From Laceyella tengchongensis (GTDB lineage Bacteria > Bacillota > Bacilli > Thermoactinomycetales > Thermoactinomycetaceae): a DNA stretch of 64,000 nt. The first letter of the stretch is position 1, and each line of letters begins with the position of its first letter. Where the stretch lies: contig NZ_FXTU01000009.1 in the NCBI RefSeq assembly GCF_900182735.1, positions 22,178 through 86,177 of the forward strand, written 5' to 3'. Shown in pieces: positions 9,722-17,194 of the stretch. The position numbers were made by a program, and so were the translations under genes. Under the pieces are notes generated by a model. It was not told the origin of the DNA. It was given only the letters and a program-made list of their open reading frames with translations, and made no database searches.

Positions 9722-9751
9722 AAAAAAGGGCTCCGAATTGCGGAACCCTTT
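9722..9751 (-). terminator. Terminator after orphan immunity genes
   Basis: Minus-strand hairpin AAAGGGTTCCGC/GGAGCCCTTTTTTA, same family as the one at 8971. Confidence 0.75.
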
Positions 9752-9787
9752 CAGCTCGCCCCAACTTATTGGACAACATTTAAAAAA

Positions 9788-10351
9788 CTATTTTTCTGAA
9801 TCCCACACTTCTATAAACTCAAATCCAACCAGGCGATTGGCTTCAACGACATGTTTAAATTCGTCAGATACAAACACAACTGGATGAACTTGATCACCTA
9901 GATATACTTGAAAAATATGTTCCCCTTTTACTTTTTCCTTGCTAAAGGCATATTTCTCAAAGTCAATTAGTCGACCTGATTCTGTGGTTTCGACGATAGC
10001 TTTCTCATAATCAACGGCATCAATTGCATGTAGTATATGAATCAACCAATAATTATCTTCAGGATGAACCAAAGGTAATGCTTCTACTTTCTCTTTTACT
10101 AAGTCCTCTAAAACACCTAACGCCCTTTCGCTAAATACAAGTGCAAAACTGCATCCCCAAAATGGTGGACAATCACTTTTCCTTTTTCCTTCCTCAATAA
10201 TATATACTTCGACAGGCTGCCAAAATTCAAACATCGGCTCCACTTCAAAAAATCTTTTATCAAAATACTTATTATAATCTTGCTCAAAATGAACTAGTTG
10301 AAGAGATTGGAAATCCTCATTTAATAAGCTCTGTAATTGCCAAATCTTCAT
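9788..10351 (-). CDS. Imm11-family (DUF1629) immunity-like protein, paralogue 1
   Basis: A 187-residue protein paralogous to those at 10391 and 16582. All start MKIWxL, carry a VFSERAL motif near residue 75 and an HAIDAVDY-type motif near residue 110, and end GFEFIEVWDSE. This layout fits the Imm11/DUF1629 immunity family, which neutralises polymorphic toxins. Because the third copy lies directly behind an AHH-nuclease toxin, this one is read as an orphan immunity protein. It follows paralogue 2 by 39 bp and is followed by a terminator. Its sequence is the most diverged of the three (for example an SDCPPFWGC insertion). Confidence 0.75.
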   Translation of the reverse strand: MKIWQLQSLLNEDFQSLQLVHFEQDYNKYFDKRFFEVEPMFEFWQPVEVYIIEEGKRKSDCPPFWGCSFALVFSERALGVLEDLVKEKVEALPLVHPEDNYWLIHILHAIDAVDYEKAIVETTESGRLIDFEKYAFSKEKVKGEHIFQVYLGDQVHPVVFVSDEFKHVVEANRLVGFEFIEVWDSEK

Positions 10352-10390
10352 GATAACCCTTAACCAAATTAATTTTCGAATATTAAAAAA

Positions 10391-10939
10391 CTAACTCTCT
10401 GAATCCCAAACTTCGATAAACTTAAGTCCACTCAGGTTATTAGATTCTACTACTTTTTTAAATGCATCAGATACGAATACCATCCATACTAAACTCTCAT
10501 CCAGATATACACGAAAGATATTCTCTCTTTCCACTTTTTCTTTTACAAATGCATATTTTTCAAATACCAAGCGTAATCCTGTAGATAATTTTTTAATAAC
10601 TGCTCGATCATAATCAATAGCATCGATTGCATTTGTAACATGGATAGCAAAAAAATTTCTTTCAGGATGAGCCAATGGCAATGCTTCTGCTTTATCCTGT
10701 AAAAAGTGTTGTGTAACATATAATGCCCTTTCACTAAAAACAGGAATAGACCAGTCCCAGAAATGAGGACAATCACTCTTTTTTCCTTCCTCTATTGTGC
10801 AAATTTCAACTTCTTTCCAGTTATTTGCTATAGGTGTTACTTGGATTAACATATCATCAATTTTATGATCCCTATCAAAATCAAGTAGCCCTAGCGTCTC
10901 AAACCCATTAAAAGTACTTTTCAATTGCCAAATTTTCAT
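10391..10939 (-). CDS. Imm11-family (DUF1629) immunity-like protein, paralogue 2
   Basis: A 182-residue paralogue of the genes at 9788 and 16582, sharing MKIWQLKS, SDCPHFWDWS, FSERALYVTQHFL, HVTNAIDAIDYDRAVI and the GLKFIEVWDSE end. It is closer to the 16582 copy than to paralogue 1. Immediately upstream lies a fragment encoding the last residues of an AHH-type toxin (10952-11020), the same toxin-then-immunity order as at 17-18.7 kb. It therefore probably once paired with a toxin that has since been deleted. Whether it still protects against related toxins is inference. Confidence 0.78.
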   Translation of the reverse strand: MKIWQLKSTFNGFETLGLLDFDRDHKIDDMLIQVTPIANNWKEVEICTIEEGKKSDCPHFWDWSIPVFSERALYVTQHFLQDKAEALPLAHPERNFFAIHVTNAIDAIDYDRAVIKKLSTGLRLVFEKYAFVKEKVERENIFRVYLDESLVWMVFVSDAFKKVVESNNLSGLKFIEVWDSES

Positions 10940-10951
10940 AGTACTTCCCCA

Positions 10952-11020
10952 TCAATTTAACTGTAAAGACCCATTCAACAGTTTTGCTCGGATTTCATTC
11001 AACACTTCAACTGCCTCTAT
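10952..11020 (-). pseudogene. C-terminal remnant of an AHH-type toxin
   Basis: The minus-strand frame reads IEAVEVLNEIRAKLLNGSLQLN then TGA. This matches the end of the intact toxin at 17195 (AVDELNDIRAKLLNGSLSLN) almost residue for residue, and upstream the frame is closed by TAG. Only about 22 codons survive, 12 bp before an Imm11-type gene. Confidence 0.8.
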
Positions 11021-11074
11021 CTAGAGTCACATAAAAATAGGAAGAGGAAATAGCCCCCTTCCGAACTTTGTTTC

Positions 11075-11167
11075 TTACTTATTATCATTCCCAGGACTTT
11101 TATATAAAGGACATTTCTTTTTGTCCTTAGTTTGTCCCGAACCTCCGCACCTTTCACATCTCACCAT
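11075..11167 (-). CDS. 30-residue zinc-ribbon-like small protein
   Basis: Small frame MVRCERCGGSGQTKDKKKCP... with an AGAGGG site 8 nt before the ATG. The CxxCxGxG motif resembles a half DnaJ-type zinc finger, with a third Cys later. It follows the B2-like gene by 19 bp and may belong to that transcript. Function unknown; a relic is possible. Confidence 0.45.
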   Translation of the reverse strand: MVRCERCGGSGQTKDKKKCPLYKSPGNDNK

Positions 11168-11186
11168 TAATAAACCCTCTCTTGTT

Positions 11187-11597
11187 TTAAATTTTCATTA
11201 CTTTTTGGTACTCATTCGCCTCATTATCAAGTGGTTTTCCTTCTACCTCAATCCAAGCATGTGAAGAAAAGGGGCCAAGTTTTACACCCAAATACCATTG
11301 CACTGACCTTTGCTTTAGTAAAGCCAGCAAAAAAATTGATAACGAGGTTTCTAAACAAGCAACACGTCCCCAAAAAATCTTCCTTGCAGAATAAACACAG
11401 CTCGCTATCACTTTTGCTTCCCTTAATGTCATATCCTGCTTGCAGCGTTTCTTGAGTTTCCTCAATAAAGAATAGATGTACTCTATTTTCACTAGTCGAA
11501 TCCCAATCCATGTAGCAATGATTATGCACCATGCCAAAATCTTATCTCTAGAATGAACTGGTATATCCTGTTCTACCAATGTCATTTCTTTGCTCAT
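11187..11597 (-). CDS. Lasso peptide B2-like protease (transglutaminase-like fold)
   Basis: A 136-residue protein matching the lasso-peptide B2 (PF13471, transglutaminase-like cysteine protease) pattern that removes the leader before macrolactam formation. It has a hydrophobic N-terminal stretch, then the catalytic Cys in RVACLETSL, the GVKLGPFSSHAWIEVEGKPL segment with the catalytic His, and an Asp 11 residues after it. The length is normal. The ATG overlaps the TGA of the upstream B1 fragment (ATGA), a translational coupling usual between B1 and B2. The upstream PIMT-like gene and leader remnant support the assignment. No cyclase (C) gene is present nearby. Confidence 0.82.
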   Translation of the reverse strand: MSKEMTLVEQDIPVHSRDKILAWCIIIATWIGIRLVKIEYIYSLLRKLKKRCKQDMTLREAKVIASCVYSARKIFWGRVACLETSLSIFLLALLKQRSVQWYLGVKLGPFSSHAWIEVEGKPLDNEANEYQKVMKI

Positions 11598-11692
11598 GCT
11601 TCTACGACCAACCCTTGGTTTATTAGCTCCTTCAAAAATTCCTCCACGTCTGAACGAACTGAACTACTTAGATACCTAGCCTCGTGGTTCAT
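11594..11692 (-). pseudogene. Truncated B1/RRE (PqqD-like) gene, C-terminal third
   Basis: The frame ends SDVEEFLKELINQGLVVEA-TGA, the typical C-terminal helix of PqqD-like RiPP recognition elements (lasso B1). A normal B1 has about 85-90 residues, but only about 32 codons follow an internal ATG, and the conserved beta-strands upstream are missing. The stop overlaps the B2 start. Confidence 0.65.
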
Positions 11693-11735
11693 ACCCTTTT
11701 CTTCCTTGTTCTTGATCCTTTTGATTTTTTTCCAT
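11676..11735 (-). pseudogene. Possible lasso-precursor leader remnant
   Basis: A strong AAGGAGG site 8 nt before the ATG starts a 19-codon frame ending RKGYEPRG-TAG. Firmicute lasso leaders often carry a Y-x-x-P element read by B1, and KGYEP fits its first part. The frame then stops and runs into B1 coding sequence in another frame, as if a deletion had removed the core peptide, the cyclase and most of B1. Confidence 0.45.
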
Positions 11736-11747
11736 TGGAATTCCTCC

Positions 11748-12752
11748 TTATGAATTCTTCAATTCCAAGCGCACCCAAGACTTGTCTCCATTTGTTCTTA
11801 TTACTGGCCGCATCGACTCATAACTTGGTTTCCCTGTATTAACCCACTGGATAGTTAGATTTTCCATTCGATTTGCTATTTCTTTGCTTCCCTCTTCTAA
11901 ATACATTTGCCCATCGAGATCTATTAGTGCAAATCCAGATGGATCACTAATTCCAATAAAGAAAGTACGATGTAAGTAGGCAGTGGTTAATCCGTCGGGA
12001 AGCATAGCCAATAAGAAAGCACGAAACTGATTCGCTTCATCACCTCCTTCAATTAAGGGGGCTTTGGGTCTTGCCTTCCTTAACATTTCAACCCATTCTT
12101 TCGTTTCTTCCCCTTTTCGTAACCACTCTGTGCTCACCCAAGTAACAACCTCATCTCCTTCTTTTAAAACAAAATCTGCGTCCATTTCAGGCCCAAAAGT
12201 CTCATAATGCGGAGTATCATTCATCAGAATGTACCCTCCTGGAACAACCATATCACCTTGCATACTTTCGCCATTTTTCATAAAACGAGCAATTACTGTG
12301 GTATCTGCGACCGGTGAGACCTTAAATGGAGCAACAATCATTCCCCGATCTTTAATTTGCTCTACCCACTCGCTAGGTAAGTACTGAGCCGTTGCCCAAG
12401 CAACAATTCGGTCATAAGGCATTCCTTGCTTATAACCTTGTCTTCCATCTTTGGTGACAAAGGAGAGATGGGATCTTCCCTGGAATAGTCTCTTTGCCCG
12501 TTCAGTCATTTCTGGCTCAATATCGATGGAGACAATCGTTCCCCCATTACCGACTAAATATTCCAATAGCGCTGTGCTATATCCAGAGCCTGTTCCAATT
12601 TCAAGTACATTCATGCCTAATTCAACGTCCAAAAGCTCGAGTGATTTTACAATTCCTCTAGTTGCAGTTGTCTGTGTAATCTGTGTTCCGTCCGGTCTCA
12701 ATACATAAGCATCACGATTCACCGCTACCACTGCTTCCCCAACTCGACTCAT
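11748..12752 (-). CDS. PIMT-like O-methyltransferase (RiPP-associated type)
   Basis: A 334-residue protein. Its N-terminal 200 residues resemble protein L-isoaspartyl methyltransferase: RPDGTQITQTTAT, the SAM-binding LEIGTGSGYSTALL, then VSIDIEPEMTERA. About 130 extra C-terminal residues are unlike housekeeping Pcm. PIMT homologues of this kind sit in lasso and lanthipeptide clusters and install aspartimide (known for cellulonodin-2 and lihuanodin, the latter from a thermoactinomycete). The next genes are a leader remnant, a B1 remnant and B2, which fits that role. Start: the ATG at 12752 lies 8 nt after GGAGG, better placed than the ones at 12767 or 12758. Confidence 0.82.
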   Translation of the reverse strand: MSRVGEAVVAVNRDAYVLRPDGTQITQTTATRGIVKSLELLDVELGMNVLEIGTGSGYSTALLEYLVGNGGTIVSIDIEPEMTERAKRLFQGRSHLSFVTKDGRQGYKQGMPYDRIVAWATAQYLPSEWVEQIKDRGMIVAPFKVSPVADTTVIARFMKNGESMQGDMVVPGGYILMNDTPHYETFGPEMDADFVLKEGDEVVTWVSTEWLRKGEETKEWVEMLRKARPKAPLIEGGDEANQFRAFLLAMLPDGLTTAYLHRTFFIGISDPSGFALIDLDGQMYLEEGSKEIANRMENLTIQWVNTGKPSYESMRPVIRTNGDKSWVRLELKNS

Positions 12753-12818
12753 ATCCATAACCTCCAAACTTATAAGAGTGCAAAATTGATTCTTCTTTTA
12801 TTTTCGTCTCCCTTCTGG

Positions 12819-13103
12819 CTAGATAAAATTAAATACCTTACATTCGCTTCCATCTTTCAAAACAATAATCCGTACATTATCAAACGAACAATCACCATCA
12901 TCAACTGAAAATTGGCAATCTAAATTATCAACGTACCGCCCCAAACAATCTCTATAAGCTCTTGTTGCATCAAGTCCAAGCGTTACAAAGTCTTCAATGG
13001 ACTGAAGGTGACCGCAATTAGGACATTCAAATGTTACCTTCTTCAAATTACGATACCTATCTAGCATCTCCCTGTACCATTCTTCATCAGTTTGTCTAAT
13101 CAT
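12819..13103 (-). CDS. Zinc-ribbon phage-type protein (VVA0879-like)
   Basis: A 94-residue protein with a CPNCGH knuckle, then QSIEDFVTLGLDATRAYRDCLGRY and another Cys, the pattern of VVA0879-like small phage proteins (CxxC...S.xDF..xG.d...AY..CiGR). A C-terminal 25 residues are extra. It lies 66 bp upstream of the methyltransferase on the same strand. Function unknown; it indicates phage-derived DNA. Confidence 0.55.
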   Translation of the reverse strand: MIRQTDEEWYREMLDRYRNLKKVTFECPNCGHLQSIEDFVTLGLDATRAYRDCLGRYVDNLDCQFSVDDGDCSFDNVRIIVLKDGSECKVFNFI

Positions 13104-13410
13104 AAAACCACACCGCTTACTCGATAATTATTGATTACTTCGTCGTCTCCGTGTTGGAAACGATCACTCCCTCTTCTTACCCTCTTGTAATCGTTCGTGT
13201 AATTTGGTATGCCTGTAAAAAAGCCATTTACTTTTTCCTTAACTTTAAGTATCTTTGTTTTTTCGCTCGAATATGAATCAAATGTATCTGATCTGTTGAT
13301 TCATTATGCCAGTAGCGTCCTTCTACTTTCTCCGTTAATTAGAAACCCCTTTCTGGCAATTCCATTTATGCTATTAATGGAAATAATCTATTTACTTGTA
13401 TGGGCCATTT
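13104..13410. other. Intergenic region with a plus-strand hairpin
   Basis: AT-rich. GGGCCATTTTTATATGGCTC followed by T7 at 13402-13428 forms a plus-strand terminator-like hairpin at the stop of the minus-strand gene. The same arrangement recurs at 27194-27220. A plus-strand hydrophobic frame at 13209-13499 lacks a ribosome-binding site and overlaps the convergent gene, so it is not called. Confidence 0.5.
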
Positions 13411-13737
13411 TTATATGGCTCTTTTTTTCTTGTCCGCAAATATGTCATAGGATCTCCCTGTTATCAGCCGAATCCCATTCGTCATATCCGCTTCGATAAC
13501 ATCGAGTAGCGGAATCTGAATTTCCACTCCATCCCGGCAAAGCAGTTGGGCAATTCGCATTCGCCGCCGTGGATTTGGACTCCGGTTAACGTAGCAGGTT
13601 ACTGAGATTTTGTCTTCGGGCTGAAGCCCTTGGATAAAATTTTCGTGTTTTTTTACAATAAGGTCTGGGCGACGATCCAAATCCATTAGAAACAGTTGAA
13701 CCTGATTCGCGTTGCCTTCAACTTGGAGTTTTAACAC
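13411..13737 (-). CDS. Small protein divergent from HTH-TPR regulator, paralogue A
   Basis: A 108-residue unrecognised protein paralogous to the one at 27223. Shared features: an N-terminal beta-type segment (LKLQVEGNANQVQLFL versus MILNMEGTSEEIKPFI), a VTCYVNR/MTCYLGD motif mid-protein, IPLLDVIEAD/IPLVHFMEVK, and an end in GRSYDIF/GRTFDIF. The GTG start has GAGGTGA upstream and a good promoter (13779-13807). In both loci it lies divergent from an HTH-TPR regulator, so the two are probably a functional pair. Confidence 0.65.
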   Translation of the reverse strand: MLKLQVEGNANQVQLFLMDLDRRPDLIVKKHENFIQGLQPEDKISVTCYVNRSPNPRRRMRIAQLLCRDGVEIQIPLLDVIEADMTNGIRLITGRSYDIFADKKKRAI

Positions 13738-13778
13738 TTAAAATCACCTCATTGGAGTTATTTTGTTGTTGTATACGC

Positions 13779-13807
13779 AGTATAAAACAAGATAAAAAAT
13801 CATGCAA
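13779..13807 (-). promoter_or_regulatory. Promoter of small paralogue A
   Basis: Minus-strand TTGCAT, 17-nt spacer, TATACT; sigma-A-like. Confidence 0.6.
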
Positions 13808-13860
13808 ATCAATAAATTTTAACTATTTTAATCGTTTGCTTAGGTTAATTCTTCCCTTAA

Positions 13861-13891
13861 AATTCAGTCGAAACCAAATAATTCAGTTGAA
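13861..13891. promoter_or_regulatory. Candidate operator: direct repeat in divergent region
   Basis: AATTCAGTCGAA (13861-13872) and AATTCAGTTGAA (13880-13891) lie 19 bp apart between the two divergent promoters, a sensible binding site for the HTH-TPR regulator. Binding is inferred. Confidence 0.4.
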
Positions 13892-13949
13892 TTAAACTTA
13901 AATCAAGAATAGTTATACCGAAAAAAGGCGGCTTCTCCAGTAAGGCGAG

Positions 13950-13978
13950 TTGATAAATTCAGAAAAATAAATTATCAT
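13950..13978 (+). promoter_or_regulatory. Promoter of HTH-TPR regulator A
   Basis: TTGATA, 17-nt spacer, TATCAT, 21 nt before the start codon. Confidence 0.6.
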
Positions 13979-13999
13979 TTCGCTAATAGGAGGGTTGCT

Positions 14000-15397
14000 A
14001 TGTGGTATTTAGATGATCGAAAGCAACTTGGTAAAATCCTTCGAGAACGAAGAATTAAGCTTGGACTTAAACAAAAAGACTTAGTTGACAATCTTTTAAC
14101 ATCTGCGACAATTAGCAATATCGAGCTAGGAAAGAAAAAAGTAGGGATACAAAAAATTTCCTACTACTGCCAAAAGCTCAACTGGAAACTAGAAAAAATC
14201 CCACAATACCTTGAAGAAACTAAAAAGAAAGAACTTGACTATATTTCCAAGCTAAAGTTAAGCCTGAAGTCAATTGAAAGTGACATTTTTTGTGTAAGCC
14301 CCGACTTTGCAATAAAAAGACTCAAAGAATTAGACCTTCCAAACGATCCATATATCCAAGCAACCGTCGAATATTTGAAGGGAAAATGCTTTTATAAAAA
14401 AGGGAGATGGGATAAGTCTAAAGAACATTACAATGAGTGTATTCGCCTCTTTGATGAACATAAGGAGCTTTCCAAGTCTAATCTGAAGTCAGCCTGCTTT
14501 TATGGACTAGCGAGAGTTTACTATCGCAAAAACAATCTTGAACAAGCGTTAAAACTGCTTCAAAAAGGGCTAACTGTTTTTAAAGAAGAAGGAGAAAGAA
14601 ATTACTACAAACATTACCTTCTTATAAGTGAAGCAATATATTTAAGTAAATTGGGCTTTACAAATGCAGCTATGAAAGCATTAGAAAGAATGTGGAATTA
14701 CTTATCTGAGATGGACACTGAAACCCAATTAACTATGTATAGTCTTCAAGCGATTCTTCACAATGAACTTAAGAATCATGATGAAGCAATATCATGTATC
14801 AATAAAGCTATTGATATGGCTCAACGCTCTAAACACTTCGACCATTGTTTTGAGCTTTGGACGACACTTGGCGTTTCTTATAAGAACTTAGGCGACTTTG
14901 ATTCAGCAAAAACCTGCTTCAACACAGCATACCGATTTAAAAATAAGCTTCGAGACAAGTATTTACTACCAGCATATAACTACACGGAATTGGGGAAACT
15001 CTACAAACAGATAAACAATTTGGAACTTGCTGAAAAATACCTAATCTCAGCAGTTAAATTAAGTAAAAAAGTAAATAATGGACTTAAACAATTGGAAGCC
15101 CAATTTGCTTTAGGTGAATGTTTCTTTCAGCAAAACAAAATAACTGAGGCTATTCAACAATTTGATGAAGCTGGTAAAATAGCCGAAAGGCATTTTACTA
15201 ATAAAGAAAAAAATATTATGCTAAAATTAGCACAATGCTATGAGAAAAGGGACACAGTAAAATACAACAAATATCTTTCCCGTTTCTATGAGCTCAGTAT
15301 AAAATCCCAGAATGGAGGTGAATTAACTATGCACCAAAGCTATTCCCAGAATCCACATGCTGAAAAGGAGTTCCAGCCAGAACCACCCGATGACTAA
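14000..15397 (+). CDS. HTH-TPR transcriptional regulator (RRNPP-like), copy A
   Basis: A 465-residue regulator: an N-terminal Xre-type HTH (residues 7-60, LGKILRERRIKLGLKQKDLVDNL...ATISNIELGKK) followed by about nine TPR-like helical pairs (for example CFYKKGRWDKSKEHYNECI, SACFYGLARVYYRKNNLEQALKLLQ). This is the architecture of peptide-sensing RRNPP regulators (PlcR, Rap/Rgg-like), where the TPR groove binds a signalling peptide. The ATG has an AATAGGAGG site. It is divergent from small paralogue A and upstream of the lasso-type locus. A second locus of the same design is at 27.2-29.2 kb. The last 22 codons follow an internal GGAGGTG-ATG. Confidence 0.8.
   Translation: MWYLDDRKQLGKILRERRIKLGLKQKDLVDNLLTSATISNIELGKKKVGIQKISYYCQKLNWKLEKIPQYLEETKKKELDYISKLKLSLKSIESDIFCVSPDFAIKRLKELDLPNDPYIQATVEYLKGKCFYKKGRWDKSKEHYNECIRLFDEHKELSKSNLKSACFYGLARVYYRKNNLEQALKLLQKGLTVFKEEGERNYYKHYLLISEAIYLSKLGFTNAAMKALERMWNYLSEMDTETQLTMYSLQAILHNELKNHDEAISCINKAIDMAQRSKHFDHCFELWTTLGVSYKNLGDFDSAKTCFNTAYRFKNKLRDKYLLPAYNYTELGKLYKQINNLELAEKYLISAVKLSKKVNNGLKQLEAQFALGECFFQQNKITEAIQQFDEAGKIAERHFTNKEKNIMLKLAQCYEKRDTVKYNKYLSRFYELSIKSQNGGELTMHQSYSQNPHAEKEFQPEPPDD
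15329..15397 (+). CDS. Possible nested signalling-peptide frame inside regulator A
   Basis: An in-frame ATG with a strong GGAGGTG site 8 nt upstream could initiate a 22-residue peptide starting MHQSYSQNPHAEK within the 3' end of the regulator. Cognate peptide genes of RRNPP regulators typically overlap or follow the regulator. This one lacks a hydrophobic export signal, so it may simply be the regulator tail. Confidence 0.25.
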   Translation: MHQSYSQNPHAEKEFQPEPPDD

Positions 15398-15424
15398 ATG
15401 CTATACACAATTATTTATGTAATG

Positions 15425-15461
15425 AAGAACCCATCTAAAAATAAATGGGTTCTTCTTTTTT
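15425..15461 (+). terminator. Terminator after regulator A
   Basis: AAGAACCCAT...ATGGGTTCTT followed by C and T6. Confidence 0.85.
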
Positions 15462-15471
15462 GGGAAAGTTG

Positions 15472-15627
15472 TTAAATCCGTTTGATGCTAACTTCTTTTC
15501 TGTTGTTTTTAACCGCCTTTTCAACCACATCACAAATCTTCGCCACATAAGCCGTATCCACAATCTCCTTCCCATCCACCATCACTCTGTACCTCGGTTT
15601 CGGCTTGTCTACTTTTTCCTTTTCCAT
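15472..15627 (-). pseudogene. C-terminal remnant of phage N-acetylmuramoyl-L-alanine amidase
   Basis: A 51-codon frame MEKEKVDKPKPRYRVMVDGKEIVDTAYVAKI... It corresponds to the C-terminal cell-wall-binding tail of the amidase at 29290 (KPKPMYRVVVDDKEVMDTAYHSKI). The catalytic domain is missing; its N-terminal part survives only next to the other repeat copy at 20720-20896. Confidence 0.75.
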
Positions 15628-16020
15628 AAGATCTCAATTCCTTTCTGAAGCTGTGGAGGGATAGGCAGCCCCATTCGGCCCACATTCTCCAGAATGGAAA
15701 GCACCTCATTAACCAAATAAAAAAGCACCGTTCCATCTCGGAACAAGTGCTGATTCCCCAATGAGGTATCGATAAGATGGACCACTGCAATAAGCGCGAA
15801 TACCATCACTTTTTTGGTGATTCCCATCATCCCCACCTGACTGGATAACTTCCCTTCTTTACAGGCCGCGAAAAAGCCACTCACATAGTCAATCACTACA
15901 AAAATCAACAGAGCCTTTAATGAATTTGACCACCCCCCCATACAGTTAGGCCACCAATCCACCTACGGCCCCAACAGAAAATTTAAAAATAAACTCACTC
16001 CAGTTTTCAATGATCTGCAT
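15609..16020 (-). pseudogene. Phage holin, frameshifted (copy A)
   Basis: The distal frame (15609-15962) encodes GGWSNSLKALLIFVVIDYVSGFFAACKEGKLSSQVG, a phage_holin_4/BhlA-type toxin-secretion holin with several hydrophobic helices. The natural N-terminus lies upstream in another frame: an AGAGGTTG site and ATG at 16020 give MQIIENWSEFIFKFSVGAVGGLVA then TAA, and the frames join only if one G is dropped from the G7 run. The same lesion is present in copy B at 20899-21316. It is read as inactive. Confidence 0.7.
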
Positions 16021-16052
16021 CGTACAACCTCTGTAAAACATGAAAAAGCGAC

Positions 16053-16261
16053 TTACTGATAAAAATCCAGTAAAGCCGCCTTCAGCTCGCTTAATATTGA
16101 TTTCAATTCTTCCAATGAAGAAGACTGATCAAAGTTCATAGAAGAGACCTTCTCACAAAACACCTCTTTCGGATCAGGAGGCTGAGGGGTAGGAGGAGCA
16201 GGAACATGTCGCTGAACGATATCGGTTGCCACTTGAATTAATTCCGACAGATTATCATCGG
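16053..16261 (-). pseudogene. Fragment of phage small gene upstream of holin
   Basis: The open frame ...ELIQVATDIVQRHVPAPPTPQPPDPKEVFCEKVSSM...ALLDFYQ has no convincing start and runs into the terminator hairpin upstream. Copy B (21349 onward) carries an in-frame TAG. It is probably the tail of a truncated phage protein. Confidence 0.5.
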
Positions 16262-16267
16262 CAAAAT

Positions 16268-16298
16268 GAAAAGGGCTCCGCAATCGCGGAACCCTTTA
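16268..16298 (-). terminator. Terminator at repeat copy A
   Basis: AAAAGGGCTCCGC/GCGGAACCCTTT hairpin; copy B is at 21564-21594. Confidence 0.65.
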
Positions 16299-16302
16299 TG
16301 TT

Positions 16303-16363
16303 TGGCGGAGAGAGTGGGATTCGAACCCACGGTACGGGTAATTCCCGCACAACGGTTTTCGAG
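16303..16363 (-). other. att site: 3' half of tRNA-Ser (diverged copy)
   Basis: The sequence carries the CCA end, T arm, variable arm and anticodon-side sequence CTCGAAAACCG of a tRNA-Ser(CGA), but the 5' half is absent. It differs from the intact tRNA by a T-arm base pair (CCCTC to CCCAC) and in the variable arm. It is read as an old attachment site left by an element that integrated at tRNA-Ser. Confidence 0.8.
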
Positions 16364-16449
16364 TTATGCGTACTGCAAAAATAGCGGATAATAAGAGCCA
16401 AAAAACCCAAACAAACCGCCAACTCAGCCAATCTCGGTTATCCCGAATA

Positions 16450-16529
16450 ACCCCCGAACAATGCCGCACGTTAGAAGGTTTGTTAGAAGGTCTGTTAGAA
16501 GCCTCATTCCCCTCGAAAATGGCCCTCAT
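16450..16529 (-). pseudogene. Possible integrase 3'-end remnant with 12-bp repeats
   Basis: Next to the att copy, GTTAGAAG is repeated three times at 12-bp spacing (16470-16502). On the minus strand it reads EASNRPSNKPSNV. The other two att copies have the equivalent TGGTAGAAC repeats. This could be the repetitive 3' end of an integrase gene, arm-type integrase-binding sites, or both. Confidence 0.45.
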
Positions 16530-16581
16530 TTTCGCTCATCTCGCCAATTTTTATTGAACATTGTTCGAACAAGATTAGGGA

Positions 16582-17142
16582 TTAATTTTCTGAATCCCAA
16601 ACTTCATTAAACTGAAATCCAACCAACCCATTAGACTCAACAGCTTCTTTAAACTCATTAGAAACAAACACCATCGAGCGAATCCGGTCATCTAAGAAAA
16701 TGCGAAAAATGTGTTCACCTTTAACCTTTTCCTTAATAAACGCATACTTTTCAAATCCTACTCTAAGCCCAGAACTCAATTGTCTGATAACTGCGCGATT
16801 GTAATCAATTGCATCAATTGCATTCATAACATGAATAGCAAAATAATTTTTTTCTGGATGGGCAAGTGACAATACCTCTACTTTATCCTTCAAAAAATCT
16901 TGGGTTACATCAAGGGCTCTCTCACTGAAAACAGGTGTAGCTGAATGACCCCAAAACTGTGGGCAATCGCTAGACTCCCCTTCTTCCAATGTATATACTT
17001 TAACTTCTTCCCAGACATCTGCTAAAGGAGTAATGGAATTAAACCTTTCCTTAAAATATTTTTCATAATCTTGATCGAAATTCACTAGCTGTATTGTTTC
17101 AAAACGTTCATCCAAAGACGCCTTTAACTCCCATATTTTCAC
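16582..17142 (-). CDS. Imm11-family (DUF1629) immunity protein for the AHH toxin, paralogue 3
   Basis: A 186-residue protein, MKIWELKA...VFSERALDVTQDFLKDK...HVMNAIDAIDYNRAVI...GFQFNEVWDSEN, matching the Imm11/DUF1629 layout. It begins 52 bp downstream of the AHH-toxin stop on the same strand, the usual toxin-immunity order, so it most likely binds and inactivates that nuclease in the cytoplasm. Two paralogues at 9.8 and 10.4 kb lack an intact toxin. Confidence 0.82.
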   Translation of the reverse strand: MKIWELKASLDERFETIQLVNFDQDYEKYFKERFNSITPLADVWEEVKVYTLEEGESSDCPQFWGHSATPVFSERALDVTQDFLKDKVEVLSLAHPEKNYFAIHVMNAIDAIDYNRAVIRQLSSGLRVGFEKYAFIKEKVKGEHIFRIFLDDRIRSMVFVSNEFKEAVESNGLVGFQFNEVWDSEN

Positions 17143-17194
17143 GTTCGTTCCTCCATTACTAATGTTAAAAACAGTATAACACTTTTTTTGAGCA

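Larger units (their letters stand above)
15614..16363. repeat. 750-bp direct repeat, copy A
   Basis: Near-identical to 20910-21658 (offset 5,296 bp), covering the holin pseudogene, a decayed small frame, a terminator and a tRNA-Ser 3' half. Only scattered substitutions are seen. One of them creates a stop in copy B at about 21533, and there is an indel in the tRNA variable arm. Confidence 0.9.

Noticed and set aside
13209..13499. 96-codon hydrophobic plus frame
   Set aside because: No ribosome-binding site; it runs through a hairpin terminator and overlaps the convergent small gene, so it is probably a chance frame in AT-rich DNA.
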